9,984 nt of DNA from Candidatus Omnitrophota bacterium (GTDB lineage: Bacteria > Omnitrophota > Gorgyraeia > JACOVV01): positions 1 to 9,984 of the forward strand of contig JAHFFC010000022.1 of the NCBI GenBank assembly GCA_023248175.1, in the 5' to 3' direction. Below are positions 1-6,130 of this stretch, one piece after another. Position numbers and translations under genes: made by a program. The first letter of the stretch is position 1; each line of letters starts with the position of its first letter. The notes beneath the pieces were generated by a model. That model was not told the origin of the DNA. It did not search any database and saw only the letters and a list, made by a program, of their open reading frames with translations.

Positions 1-1301
1 TGCCTCATGATTAATTGAGATTCAATCTGTTTCATTGTATCGAGCATTACACCGACAATGATCAATAATCCGGTACCGCCAAAAAAACTGGCAATCCCGT
101 AGGGGACTCTCATCCACCCGCCTATCAAATCGGGGAAAATCGCAATAATCGCCAGAAAAGCGGCCCCCACCAGCGTCACCCGTGTCAAAATAAAATCCAA
201 ATACTCTGATGTCGGCTTACCGGGACGAATCCCCGGGATAAAACCCCCGTATTTTTTCATATTGTCTGCCACATCAATCGGATTAAACGTGATCGCTGTA
301 TAAAAATACGAGAAAAAGATAATGAGTAGAACGTATAAAGTCGTATAGAGTGTTTGACCACGAGTCAACCATCCTGCAAATTGTTGAACAGCGGTGTTCG
401 GAATAAAACCGGCAATGGTTGCCGGAAACAAAATAATCGATTGCGCGAAAATAATCGGGATAACCCCCGGCTGATTCACTCGTAAAGGGATATAGGTACT
501 CTGCCCTCCATAAACCTTCCTCCCAACAACCCGTTTGGCGTATTGTACCGGAATCTTCCGCTGCCCTTGTGTTATTAAAACTACTGCCACGACGACCGCT
601 ATGAGCATCACTACTAGCAGAACGACCGCTGGCAATTTCAATTGCGCTTTCTGTGGAGAGAAAGGAGATGTCAAAACAAAAAGTTGATAAAGAGATAAAG
701 GAATTCTCGAAACAATACCCGCCGTAATTAAAAGAGAAATCCCGTTTCCAATGCCAATCTCCGTAATAGTTTCCCCTAAATACATGATGAAAGCAGTCCC
801 TGTTGTCAGAGTTAAAACCGTCAGGAAACGAAACCCCCAGCCTGGGAATTCAACAATCTCTCTTCCCATAAAATGCTGCGGGTTTTCTAACCAGAGAGCA
901 ATAAAGAACGATTGAATGATGGACAATAGAATCGTCCCATAACGGGTATATTGGGTAATTTTCCTTCTCCCTAGTTCTCCTTCCTTAGCCAGCTTCTCTA
1001 AAGAAGGGATGACCGCCGTCAACAGCTGTAGGATAATGGAAGCTGACACATAAGGCATAATCCCAAGCGCGAAAATCGTCAACCGTTCAATGGCTCCACC
1101 ACTGAACATGTTCATCACCCCGAACAAAGCCCCCCCTTGCGTCCGGGCGATATCTTCGAAAAATCGGGACAGCTCCGCCCCATTGACTCCCGGGGTAGGG
1201 ATATAGGCACCTAGACGGTACACTGTCATCAGGCCCAGAGTCACCAAAATTTTTTTCTTCAAATCCGGTATCTTGAAAATGTTGCTAAACGCTGATATCA
1301 T
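1..1301 (-). CDS. secY: Protein translocase subunit SecY (3' end cut off by window edge)
   Basis: SecY is the channel subunit of the SecYEG translocon, which passes unfolded proteins across, or inserts them into, the inner membrane. Translating minus from the ATG at 1301 gives 433 residues with no stop before the window edge; SecY is usually about 430-445 residues, so probably only a short cytosolic tail is missing. Hallmarks seen: first SecY signature GIMPYVSASIILQLL near residues 80-94, second signature region YLGETITEIGIGNG near 174-187, cytosolic loop GQRKIPVQYAKR near 246-257, and the C5 loop GIRPGKPT near 357-364 that contacts SecA and the ribosome. About ten hydrophobic segments are evident. 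An AAGGA Shine-Dalgarno lies 11 nt upstream of the start. It follows rplO after a 79-nt repeat-bearing gap, its usual place at the end of the spc cluster. The gene appears intact. Confidence 0.98.
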   Translation of the reverse strand, partial: MISAFSNIFKIPDLKKKILVTLGLMTVYRLGAYIPTPGVNGAELSRFFEDIARTQGGALFGVMNMFSGGAIERLTIFALGIMPYVSASIILQLLTAVIPSLEKLAKEGELGRRKITQYTRYGTILLSIIQSFFIALWLENPQHFMGREIVEFPGWGFRFLTVLTLTTGTAFIMYLGETITEIGIGNGISLLITAGIVSRIPLSLYQLFVLTSPFSPQKAQLKLPAVVLLVVMLIAVVVAVVLITQGQRKIPVQYAKRVVGRKVYGGQSTYIPLRVNQPGVIPIIFAQSIILFPATIAGFIPNTAVQQFAGWLTRGQTLYTTLYVLLIIFFSYFYTAITFNPIDVADNMKKYGGFIPGIRPGKPTSEYLDFILTRVTLVGAAFLAIIAIFPDLIGGWMRVPYGIASFFGGTGLLIIVGVMLDTMKQIESQLIMR

Positions 1302-1320
1302 ATTTGGTTAATTCCTTTGC

Positions 1321-1355
1321 TAGGCGTTAGGAATTAGGCATTAGGAGTTAGGAAA
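1321..1355. repeat. Heptanucleotide tandem array, five copies of TAGGNNT
   Basis: Five back-to-back 7-bp units start at 1321, 1328, 1335, 1342 and 1349. Each begins TAGG, the first four end in T, and positions 5-6 vary (CG, AA, CA, AG). The fifth unit ends AAA. The phase is perfect, without insertions. The array lies in the rplO-secY gap on the secY side. It faces a second 7-bp array at 1373-1407 whose units are roughly its reverse complement. Function is unknown; it resembles the short tandem repeats of 7 bp reported in cyanobacteria and others, but no family is assigned. Confidence 0.9.
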
Positions 1356-1403
1356 ACTCAAATGAAACCCGTCCTATCGCCTATTTCCTATCTCCTATCA
1401 CCT
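1322..1403. other. Potential imperfect long hairpin between rplO and secY
   Basis: Manual pairing of the two opposed 7-bp arrays gives a stem broken regularly by mismatches. Pairs are 1349-1353 with 1372-1376, 1342-1345 with 1380-1383, 1335-1338 with 1387-1390, 1328-1332 with 1393-1397, and 1322-1324 with 1401-1403. The loop is 18 nt (1354-1371). The paired blocks recur every 7 nt with two or three mostly unpaired bases between them. There is no T-run after the stem on the minus strand, so it does not look like an intrinsic terminator. It could form in the transcript just before the secY ribosome site, but no folding energy was computed. Confidence 0.6.
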
Positions 1404-1407
1404 CTAT
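1373..1407. repeat. Inverted heptanucleotide array, CCTATNN, overlapping the rplO 3' end
   Basis: Four 7-bp units starting CCTAT begin at 1373, 1380, 1387 and 1394, followed by a degenerate fifth at 1401 (CCTCTAT). On the minus strand the units read NNATAGG, so this array opposes the TAGG array at 1321-1355. It runs into the end of rplO: the rplO TAG stop at 1383-1381 and its last four codons (Gly-Asp-Arg-Lys) are written in repeat sequence. Confidence 0.88.
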
Positions 1408-1830
1408 TGTTCCACCGGCCTTCTTGATTTTTTCAATCGCCTTGGCTGAAAACTGATGAGCTACCACTCGCTTTGGCTTCTTTATTTCCCCCTCACCCAG
1501 AATTTTCACCGGCGATGTTTCCTTTTCCACTAATTTCTCCTTCAAGAGAATCCCTGGAGTAATAACATCGGCTTCTATTCTTTCCAACTCCCTGACATTG
1601 ACCACTTGGTAAGCAATTCTATAGCGATTGTGGAACCCTCTTTTCGGAATCCGACGAACCAAGGGCATCTGGCCCCCTTCAAACCACGGAGGAACACTAA
1701 AACCAGTCCTAGCTCCCTGCCCCTTTGTTCCACGACCAGCCGTCTTGCCATGCCCGGAACCCGTTCCGAATCCGCGCCGTTTTGGACGATGCCTCGCCCC
1801 TTTCGGGAGACGTAATTCTTCTATCCTCAC
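1381..1830 (-). CDS. rplO: 50S ribosomal protein L15
   Basis: L15 is a late-assembling large-subunit protein that threads a basic N-terminal arm into 23S rRNA. The 149-residue product has the Gly/Arg/Lys-rich arm typical of the family, with [13 protein letters not shown] (18-30) and [11 protein letters not shown] (31-41), then GFEGGQ-like [17 protein letters not shown] (50-66), and the C-terminal motif ending [15 protein letters not shown] (131-145). The start is GTG at 1830, supported by AAGGAG 8 nt upstream (1839-1844). This start overlaps the rpsE stop by 4 nt (GTGA), which implies coupled translation. No rpmD separates it from rpsE. The last four residues, GDRK, come from an intergenic 7-bp repeat that also supplies the TAG stop. 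Confidence 0.98.
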   Translation of the reverse strand: MRIEELRLPKGARHRPKRRGFGTGSGHGKTAGRGTKGQGARTGFSVPPWFEGGQMPLVRRIPKRGFHNRYRIAYQVVNVRELERIEADVITPGILLKEKLVEKETSPVKILGEGEIKKPKRVVAHQFSAKAIEKIKKAGGTIEVIGDRK

Positions 1831-2372
1831 AAAATAGTCTCCTTAGCCGTCTCTTTTTCCTTTTCCATGCGAACGTTCTCTTTGGTAACTTCAGACTCAT
1901 TCAAAAGAGAATGTCGGCTTAAACTTAGTTGACTTAAACCCTCAAACGTTGCCTTAATGACATTGATGGGATTGTTACTCCCCATACTCTTGCTTAAGAT
2001 GTCCTTGATACCCGCACCAACACAGACGGCACGAACCGGTCCTCCAGCAATAACTCCAGTCCCTGGGAATGCCGGTTTTAACAATACCCATGCCGCGCCA
2101 AAGTGGCCTTTGACTTCGTGAGGAATGGTCATCCCCTTCATTGACACACTCACCATGCTCTTCTTAGCCTGCGCAATCCCTTTACGGATCGCATCGGCAA
2201 CTTCATGCGCCTGGCCAAGAGCGTATCCGACTTTCCCTTTTCCATCGCCAATGACTACGAGTGCGCCAAAAGAAAAATGCCTCCCCCCCTTGACAACTTT
2301 CGCTACTCGGTTGACTTGAATGACCTTCTCGATAAACTCATTCTGCGGCTGTGCTGATTCTCGTCGCGGCAT
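1827..2372 (-). CDS. rpsE: 30S ribosomal protein S5
   Basis: S5 sits at the mRNA entry side of the 30S subunit, helps unwind mRNA with S3 and S4, and affects decoding accuracy. The 181-residue product shows the N-terminal double-stranded RNA-binding fold with the conserved [21 protein letters not shown] (15-35) and [12 protein letters not shown] (43-54), and the C-terminal fold with [13 protein letters not shown] (105-117), [18 protein letters not shown] (121-138) and KATFEGL (140-146). S5 is often near 165 residues; here a charged tail from about 155 (Glu/Lys-rich, ending KETIL) makes it longer. ATG at 2372 is chosen over a TTG one codon earlier; it overlaps the rplR stop by one base (TGATG), with AGGG 11 nt upstream. 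The stop overlaps the rplO start. Confidence 0.98.
   Translation of the reverse strand: MPRRESAQPQNEFIEKVIQVNRVAKVVKGGRHFSFGALVVIGDGKGKVGYALGQAHEVADAIRKGIAQAKKSMVSVSMKGMTIPHEVKGHFGAAWVLLKPAFPGTGVIAGGPVRAVCVGAGIKDILSKSMGSNNPINVIKATFEGLSQLSLSRHSLLNESEVTKENVRMEKEKETAKETIL
1839..1844 (-). promoter_or_regulatory. Ribosome binding site for rplO
   Basis: AAGGAG on the minus strand lies inside the last codons of rpsE, 8 nt before the GTG at 1830. It supports GTG as the rplO start even though that start overlaps the rpsE stop. Confidence 0.85.
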
Positions 2373-2737
2373 CAAAACTGTAACCCTGCCTCTCTTGCTG
2401 TATCGGCAAGCTCTTTCACTCGGCCGTGGTAAAAATTACCTCCTCGATCAAAGATCACTTGTTTGAACCCTTTTTCAATCATTCTTTTTGCCAAAATTTT
2501 TCCCAGCTCTTTGGCAGCAGTGATATTGCCACCATAAGGAATTTGTTTTCGCAGTTGTTCTTCCATGGAAGAACAACTCAAAAGCGTTTTACCGGATAAA
2601 TCATCAATGAGCTGCACGCTAATATGCTTGTGACTGCGAAAAACATTCAGACGGGGACGTTCAGAGGTCCCGATCACTTGTTTTCTCGCCCTTTGATGAC
2701 GACCGATTCTTCTTAATTCTTTAACGGATGTGCTCAT
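2372..2737 (-). CDS. rplR: 50S ribosomal protein L18
   Basis: L18 binds 5S rRNA and, with L5, docks the 5S particle into the central protuberance of the 50S subunit. The product is 121 residues, the normal bacterial length. It has a basic N-terminus ([16 protein letters not shown], 9-24), the core [20 protein letters not shown] (26-45), and the family C-terminus [19 protein letters not shown] (93-111) ending [11 protein letters not shown]. The ATG at 2737 has AGGG 8 nt upstream, overlapping the rplF stop. Its TGA shares one base with the rpsE ATG. It sits between rplF and rpsE as in most bacteria. Confidence 0.98.
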   Translation of the reverse strand: MSTSVKELRRIGRHQRARKQVIGTSERPRLNVFRSHKHISVQLIDDLSGKTLLSCSSMEEQLRKQIPYGGNITAAKELGKILAKRMIEKGFKQVIFDRGGNFYHGRVKELADTAREAGLQF

Positions 2738-2747
2738 GTTCTATACC

Positions 2748-3296
2748 CTATGCGGTTGTTTTAGCAACTGTTTTGCCTGCTTTTCGTCGAACCTGTTCAT
2801 TCACATACCGAATTCCTTTGCCCTTGTAAGGTTCTGGCGGGAAATAAGAACGAATGACCGCAGCGCACTGCCCCACACTAGCCTTATCTGCCCCCTTAAC
2901 AACAATCTGGGTCGGTTTTGGCGTTTCGATGGTGATTCCTTCAGGGATTGTCATCTCAACCGGATGCGTAAATCCCAGGTGCATCGTAAACTGTTTTCCC
3001 TGAACCTGTCCGCGGAATCCGATGCCATTGATTTCGAGTTCCTTCTGGAATCCTTGAGTCACACCCTGGACCATATTCGCGATGATGCTGCGGGTCAATC
3101 CATGCAACGCCCTGTCTTCCTTGGAATCAGAACTTCTCTCGATGACAATTTTTTTGTCGGCCACCTGAGCTTTAATCCCTGCAGGAATGGTAAAATTGAG
3201 TTTTCCCTTCGGACCCTCTACATGAATAGAACCATCCTTCATTTGAACCTGAATTTTCTCCGAAAGCTGAACCGGTATCTTTCCTATACGTGACAT
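2748..3296 (-). CDS. rplF: 50S ribosomal protein L6
   Basis: L6 contacts the sarcin-ricin loop region of 23S rRNA near the factor-binding site of the 50S subunit. The 182-residue product (family about 178) begins MSRIGKIPVQLSEKIQVQ and carries two repeated alpha/beta domains. KDGSIHVEGPKGKLNFTIP is in the first (about 20-38). The second holds the family signature PEPYKGKGIRYVNEQVRRKAG near 154-174, cited here as two contiguous pieces, PEPYKGKGIRY and VNEQVRRKAG. A short basic/Thr tail (KTVAKTTA) follows. The ATG at 3296 is preceded by GAGGT only 4 nt away, overlapping the end of rpsH. Confidence 0.98.
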   Translation of the reverse strand: MSRIGKIPVQLSEKIQVQMKDGSIHVEGPKGKLNFTIPAGIKAQVADKKIVIERSSDSKEDRALHGLTRSIIANMVQGVTQGFQKELEINGIGFRGQVQGKQFTMHLGFTHPVEMTIPEGITIETPKPTQIVVKGADKASVGQCAAVIRSYFPPEPYKGKGIRYVNEQVRRKAGKTVAKTTA

Positions 3297-3303
3297 ACGA
3301 ACC

Positions 3304-3690
3304 TCACCAGATGTAGCACAGCACCTCGCCCCCTACTCCTGTTTCCCGAGCCTGACGGTCTGTCATGATCCCATTGGATGTCGTCAGAATCGCTGTTCCC
3401 AGACCACCGCGAACAACAGGAAGTTTCTCTTTAGAGCGATAAATCCGTAGTCCTGGCTTTGAAACCCGTTTCAGAGCTGATAGGATCGGTTTTTTTCCCT
3501 CATAACGAAGATAAACCCGAATCGTTCCCAACCCAAGCCCTTTGAGTGTCCTGTGATTCCGGATATACCCCTCTTGTTTGAGCAGGTCCACAATCCGGAG
3601 CAACAGTTTGGAAGCAGGGACTTCCACCTTCTCCGCACCGTTCTGACTAGCAATTTTAATCTTGTTTAACGCATTCGCAATGGTATCCAT
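3304..3690 (-). CDS. rpsH: 30S ribosomal protein S8
   Basis: S8 binds the central domain of 16S rRNA early in 30S assembly. In E. coli it also represses the spc operon by binding the mRNA near the rplE start; whether that happens here cannot be told from sequence alone. The 128-residue product begins MDTIANALNKIKIASQNG, a divergent form of the usual DPIADMLTRIRNA start, and ends with the strong signature GIMTDRQARETGVGGEVLCYIW (107-128; cited in pieces: GIMTDRQARETG and VGGEVLCYIW). RVSKPGLRIYRSKEKLP in the middle is also typical. The ATG at 3690 follows an A-rich AAAGG site 5 nt upstream. It lies 15 nt after rpsZ and 7 nt before rplF. Confidence 0.98.
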   Translation of the reverse strand: MDTIANALNKIKIASQNGAEKVEVPASKLLLRIVDLLKQEGYIRNHRTLKGLGLGTIRVYLRYEGKKPILSALKRVSKPGLRIYRSKEKLPVVRGGLGTAILTTSNGIMTDRQARETGVGGEVLCYIW

Positions 3691-3705
3691 TTTTACCTTT
3701 TCTTT

Positions 3706-3891
3706 TTACCAGCTTGCCTTGATGACTCCGGGAATCTCACCCCGTGAAGCCATTTCTCTTAGACAAATTCGGCAAAGTCCAAATTTCCGATAATAAGCTC
3801 TCGGCCTGCCGCAAACGTGACAGCGGTTGTACCCTCTCACCTTGAACTTGGGAGTCCGTTTCTGCTTAATGATCAAACATTGTTTTGCCAC
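3706..3891 (-). CDS. rpsZ: 30S ribosomal protein S14, zinc-binding type (type Z)
   Basis: S14 is a small head protein of the 30S subunit near S3, S10 and S19. This 61-residue copy is the short zinc-binding form, as in many Gram-positives and other phyla, not the roughly 100-residue zinc-free form of E. coli. The four zinc ligands are Cys24, Cys27, Cys40 and Cys43 in RCHVCGRPR and GLCRICLRE, and the C-terminus [11 protein letters not shown] is the family ending. The start is GTG at 3891, giving [22 protein letters not shown] lies 5 nt upstream (3897-3902). The 47-nt gap before it holds an 8-bp tandem repeat. rpsN is an equally used symbol. Confidence 0.97.
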   Translation of the reverse strand: MAKQCLIIKQKRTPKFKVRGYNRCHVCGRPRAYYRKFGLCRICLREMASRGEIPGVIKASW

Positions 3892-3896
3892 GTAAA

Positions 3897-3902
3897 CCCC
3901 TT
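3897..3902 (-). promoter_or_regulatory. Ribosome binding site for rpsZ
   Basis: AAGGGG on the minus strand lies 5 nt before the GTG start at 3891. It supports a GTG start, because no in-frame ATG lies at the expected position. It partly overlaps a stray copy of the neighbouring repeat unit. Confidence 0.75.
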
Positions 3903-3904
3903 TT

Positions 3905-3944
3905 CTTAGACTCGTAAACCTGCTAACTCGCCAACCCGCTAACC
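3905..3944. repeat. Octanucleotide tandem array in the rplE-rpsZ gap
   Basis: Read on the minus strand from 3944 down, 8-bp units follow one another: GGTTAGCG, GGTTGGCG, AGTTAGCA, GGTTTACG, then a weaker AGTCTAAG. Consensus is RGTTAGCG. Phase is exact over four clear units (3913-3944). The array begins at the end of rplE, where its first unit contains the rplE TAG stop. A detached GGTTTACG copy at 3891-3898 overlaps the rpsZ start codon. Function is unknown; there is no strong inverted partner. Confidence 0.8.
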
Positions 3945-4538
3945 TTTCCTAAAAGGCATCCCGAAAAGAACCATGAGTTCTTTTGTCTCTTCTTTATTCT
4001 TTGCCGTGGTCACTATGACTACGTCCATTCCTTGGACGTTCACAACCTTGTCATATTCAACTTCAGGGAAAATGATCTGCTCATTCAACCCAAAAGCATA
4101 ATTACCGCGTCCGTCAAAAGAAGAGACAGAGAGTCCTCTAAAATCCCGAATTCTGGGCAAAGCAATACTAATCAGCCGATCCAGAAATTCGTACATATGT
4201 TTTGAACGAAGGGTTACCTTGCATCCAATGGGGTCTCCCTTTTTAATCTTGAAATTGGCAATCGCTTTCTTGGAGCGAGTGACCACGGGATGCTGCCCCG
4301 CAATCATCGCCAGTTCACTGACAGCGTTATCAATTTTCTTGATATCCTGCGCCCCTTCGCCGATCCCCATGTTGATGACAATCTTTTCCAGCCGAGGAAC
4401 CTCAAAGCCATTGCGATAGCCAAATTTCTGCATCATCTTTGGCACAATCTGCTCTCGATAGAACTTTTGCAATCGAGGATTTTCTGCAGGTTTTGCTTTC
4501 ACCTCTACTGTAACTTCTTCTATAGTTTTTCTTGCCAT
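3939..4538 (-). CDS. rplE: 50S ribosomal protein L5
   Basis: L5 binds 5S rRNA in the central protuberance and forms a bridge to the 30S head. The 199-residue product has the family core [18 protein letters not shown] (24-41), [14 protein letters not shown] (50-63), the signature [19 protein letters not shown] (80-98), [20 protein letters not shown] (128-147), and the ending FGMPFRKG. Relative to the usual roughly 180 residues it carries about 20 extra N-terminal residues ([20 protein letters not shown]). I choose ATG at 4538, 4 nt after the rplX stop. An in-frame TTG at 4550 would add four residues and overlap rplX by 8 nt. Neither start has a convincing Shine-Dalgarno. The stop lies inside an 8-bp tandem repeat. 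Confidence 0.97.
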   Translation of the reverse strand: MARKTIEEVTVEVKAKPAENPRLQKFYREQIVPKMMQKFGYRNGFEVPRLEKIVINMGIGEGAQDIKKIDNAVSELAMIAGQHPVVTRSKKAIANFKIKKGDPIGCKVTLRSKHMYEFLDRLISIALPRIRDFRGLSVSSFDGRGNYAFGLNEQIIFPEVEYDKVVNVQGMDVVIVTTAKNKEETKELMVLFGMPFRKG

Positions 4539-4542
4539 AAGA

Positions 4543-4860
4543 TTACTCAATCACTTGACGACACGCCTTGCAGAACCGGGTCCGTGAGCCGTCTTTTAAA
4601 ATCTGGATCCCTGTCTTGCTCGGTTTTTTACAGCCCGGACAAATAAGCATGAGATTCGACAGATGCATTGGACTTTCTTGCTGCAAAATACCCCCCGGCT
4701 GGTCCTGGCTTTTGCGGCGATGATGTTTTTTCACGAAATTCACTCCCTGAACAAGAGCCCTTTGGTCCTCTTTAAGCATACGAATGACTTTCCCACTCTT
4801 GCCGCGATCTTTTCCTATTAAAACCTGTACGGTATCATCTCTGCGAATATGAAAACGCAT
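4543..4860 (-). CDS. rplX: 50S ribosomal protein L24, with zinc-ribbon cysteines
   Basis: L24 is one of the two assembly initiators of the 50S subunit and binds the 5' domain of 23S rRNA near the exit tunnel. The 105-residue product opens with a KOW motif ([20 protein letters not shown], 8-27), continues with [12 protein letters not shown] (37-48) and [19 protein letters not shown] (54-72), and ends with paired cysteines CPGC (74-77) and CKAC (97-100). These probably form the zinc ribbon seen in many bacterial L24 proteins. The ATG at 4860 has GGAGGT 10 nt upstream inside the end of rplN. It precedes rplE by 4 nt. Confidence 0.98.
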   Translation of the reverse strand: MRFHIRRDDTVQVLIGKDRGKSGKVIRMLKEDQRALVQGVNFVKKHHRRKSQDQPGGILQQESPMHLSNLMLICPGCKKPSKTGIQILKDGSRTRFCKACRQVIE

Positions 4861-4863
4861 GGA

Positions 4864-5232
4864 TTACAGAACCTCCGGTGCCAGCGAAATAATTTTCGTA
4901 AAATTTTTATCTCTCAACTCACGCGCCACAGGCCCGAAAATACGGGTCCCCCGAGGGTTCCCCTGAGTATCAATGAGAACCACCGCGTTTCTGCTGAAAC
5001 GGATATAGGATCCATCCAGCCGGCGAATGGCTTGCCTGCTTCTCACGATCACTCCGCGGGCCATCTCCCCTTTTTTTACCGACGCGTCAGGGCTGGACTC
5101 CTTAATGTTTACTGTCACCACATCTCCCACCGCAGCGAACAGGGTGTTTGATCGGTGAAGCACCTTGATACAGGAAGCGATTTTCGCTCCGGTATTGTCC
5201 GCCACATCTAAGCGGGTCTTCATTGGGATCAT
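4864..5232 (-). CDS. rplN: 50S ribosomal protein L14
   Basis: L14 lies on the 50S interface, forms an inter-subunit bridge and is the docking site of the silencing factor RsfS. At 122 residues it matches the family exactly. It begins [17 protein letters not shown] and shows the L14 signature from GVIVRSRQ (60-67) through [16 protein letters not shown] (72-87), then [17 protein letters not shown] (91-107) and the ending SLAPEVL. The ATG at 5232 is chosen over an in-frame start 16 codons upstream, because the family begins here and AGGAG sits 8 nt before it. It overlaps the rpsQ TGA by 4 nt (ATGA). Confidence 0.98.
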   Translation of the reverse strand: MIPMKTRLDVADNTGAKIASCIKVLHRSNTLFAAVGDVVTVNIKESSPDASVKKGEMARGVIVRSRQAIRRLDGSYIRFSRNAVVLIDTQGNPRGTRIFGPVARELRDKNFTKIISLAPEVL

Positions 5233-5504
5233 ACACTCGTCTCCTGTTTCAGCTTCGAAATAATTCCCGCGACCTTCCATCGCTTCTCTTTTGACAGGGG
5301 CCGTGTTTCCATAATTCGGACTGTGTCACCTATTTTTGCCTTTGATTCCTCATCGTGAACCTTATAATTGACATAATGACGAATGACTTTTTCATAAGTC
5401 GGATGACGAGCCAACCGGGTGACTCGAACCACCACTGTTTTGGTCATTTTGTCACTGGTGACGATTCCCGTTAACTCTTTACGACGCCCTGGTTGCTGCG
5501 ACAT
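5229..5504 (-). CDS. rpsQ: 30S ribosomal protein S17
   Basis: S17 is an OB-fold primary binder of the 16S rRNA 5' domain, important for early 30S folding. The 91-residue product begins with the normal family opening [21 protein letters not shown] (6-26; cited as [10 protein letters not shown] and [11 protein letters not shown]), continues YVNYKVHDE (44-52), and has the S17 signature [18 protein letters not shown] (59-76). The ATG at 5504 has GGGAAG 6 nt upstream. This start lies 26 nt inside the 3' end of rpmC in another frame, a longer overlap than at any other junction here. The 3' end overlaps rplN by ATGA. Confidence 0.98.
   Translation of the reverse strand: MSQQPGRRKELTGIVTSDKMTKTVVVRVTRLARHPTYEKVIRHYVNYKVHDEESKAKIGDTVRIMETRPLSKEKRWKVAGIISKLKQETSV
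5241..5245 (-). promoter_or_regulatory. Ribosome binding site for rplN
   Basis: AGGAG on the minus strand, within the last codons of rpsQ and 8 nt before the ATG at 5232. It decides between this start and a longer in-frame extension to 5280. Confidence 0.88.
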
Positions 5505-5703
5505 TTTGTTCTTCCCTCTCTTCCAGTACAGTCAAAATTTTAGCGATTTCTTTTTTCTTCAATCGAAACTGATGGGGTTTCTCAACGTTCGCCGTTGAAG
5601 CGGCCAATCGCAATTCATAAATCTCCTTCTTTAACTGACGCAGCCGCTCCTGCAATTCTCCCGCGGATTTGTCTCGAATTTCTCTCATCTTAACAGTCGC
5701 CAT
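5479..5703 (-). CDS. rpmC: 50S ribosomal protein L29
   Basis: L29 is a small alpha-helical hairpin protein beside L23 at the polypeptide exit of the 50S subunit. The 74-residue product has the two-helix pattern MREIRDKSAGELQERLRQL (6-24) with KKEIYELRLAAS, then the turn EKPHQFR (41-47) and second helix KKKEIAKILTVLEERE (49-64). It runs about 8-10 residues past the usual end (NVAATRAS tail), which creates the 26-nt overlap with rpsQ. The ATG at 5703 lies 2 nt after rplP; a second ATG five codons in (MREI) is a possible shorter start. No clear Shine-Dalgarno is seen, so translation is probably coupled to rplP. Confidence 0.96.
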   Translation of the reverse strand: MATVKMREIRDKSAGELQERLRQLKKEIYELRLAASTANVEKPHQFRLKKKEIAKILTVLEEREEQNVAATRAS

Positions 5704-5705
5704 TT

Positions 5706-6128
5706 TTACACGTTCACCGGGTGCCTAGTTAGAAAACGAGTTCTCATCGGCAGTTTATGAGCAGCTAAGCGCATCGCCTCTTTCGCCACTCCTTCAGGGG
5801 TTCCCTCAATTTCAAACAGCATTCTCCCTCTTTTGATCACAGCCACCCAATGATCCACAGCTCCCTTTCCTTTTCCCATTCGAGTCTCAGCCGCTTTCTT
5901 AGTCACCGCCTTATCAGGGAAAATTCGAAGCCAGACGCGCCCCCCTCTTTGAAGATGCCGAGTGAGAGCCACACGCGCCGCCTCAATTTGGATATTCGTC
6001 AACCAGCAATTTTCCAACGCTTGAAGTCCATATTCTCCGAAGGCAATCGTAGCACCTTTGTATGCGACCCCTTTGCGCCGCCCTCTTTGATTCTTCCGAT
6101 ATTTAACGCGCGCCGGCATTAAAGGCAT
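5706..6128 (-). CDS. rplP: 50S ribosomal protein L16
   Basis: L16 sits at the base of the central protuberance, contacting A-site tRNA, and is needed late in 50S assembly. The 140-residue product shows [17 protein letters not shown] (4-20), [10 protein letters not shown] (30-39), the signature [20 protein letters not shown] (45-64), then VWLRIFPDK (65-73), [20 protein letters not shown] (83-102) and FEIEG. Arg83 in RMGKGKG corresponds to the arginine that is hydroxylated in E. coli L16. The ATG at 6128 follows rpsC by 2 nt with an AAGGTG site in the end of rpsC. Translation could also begin at Met4. Confidence 0.98.
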   Translation of the reverse strand: MPLMPARVKYRKNQRGRRKGVAYKGATIAFGEYGLQALENCWLTNIQIEAARVALTRHLQRGGRVWLRIFPDKAVTKKAAETRMGKGKGAVDHWVAVIKRGRMLFEIEGTPEGVAKEAMRLAAHKLPMRTRFLTRHPVNV

Positions 6129-6130
6129 TT

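Noticed and set aside
1322..1403. Intrinsic terminator between rplO and secY
   Set aside because: The stem is repeatedly mismatched, the loop is 18 nt, and no T-run follows on the transcribed strand; secY normally stays in this operon.
1709..1900. A 63-residue minus-strand frame spanning the rpsE/rplO junction, the size and place of rpmD
   Set aside because: Its translation lacks the L30 pattern (no KITLV start, no LGL or GM motif) and lies out of frame across two well-supported genes.
2730..3293. A 187-codon plus-strand frame opposite rplF
   Set aside because: It mirrors a certain L6 gene, has no recognisable domain and runs against the whole operon; a shadow frame.
3905..3944. CRISPR array
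   Set aside because: Units are only 8 bp, directly adjacent and without spacers; no cas genes are nearby. The same holds for the 7-bp arrays.
5233..5280. Longer rplN start adding 16 residues
   Set aside because: The added residues are not part of the L14 family, overlap rpsQ, and the ATG at 5232 has a good AGGAG 8 nt upstream and gives the exact family length.
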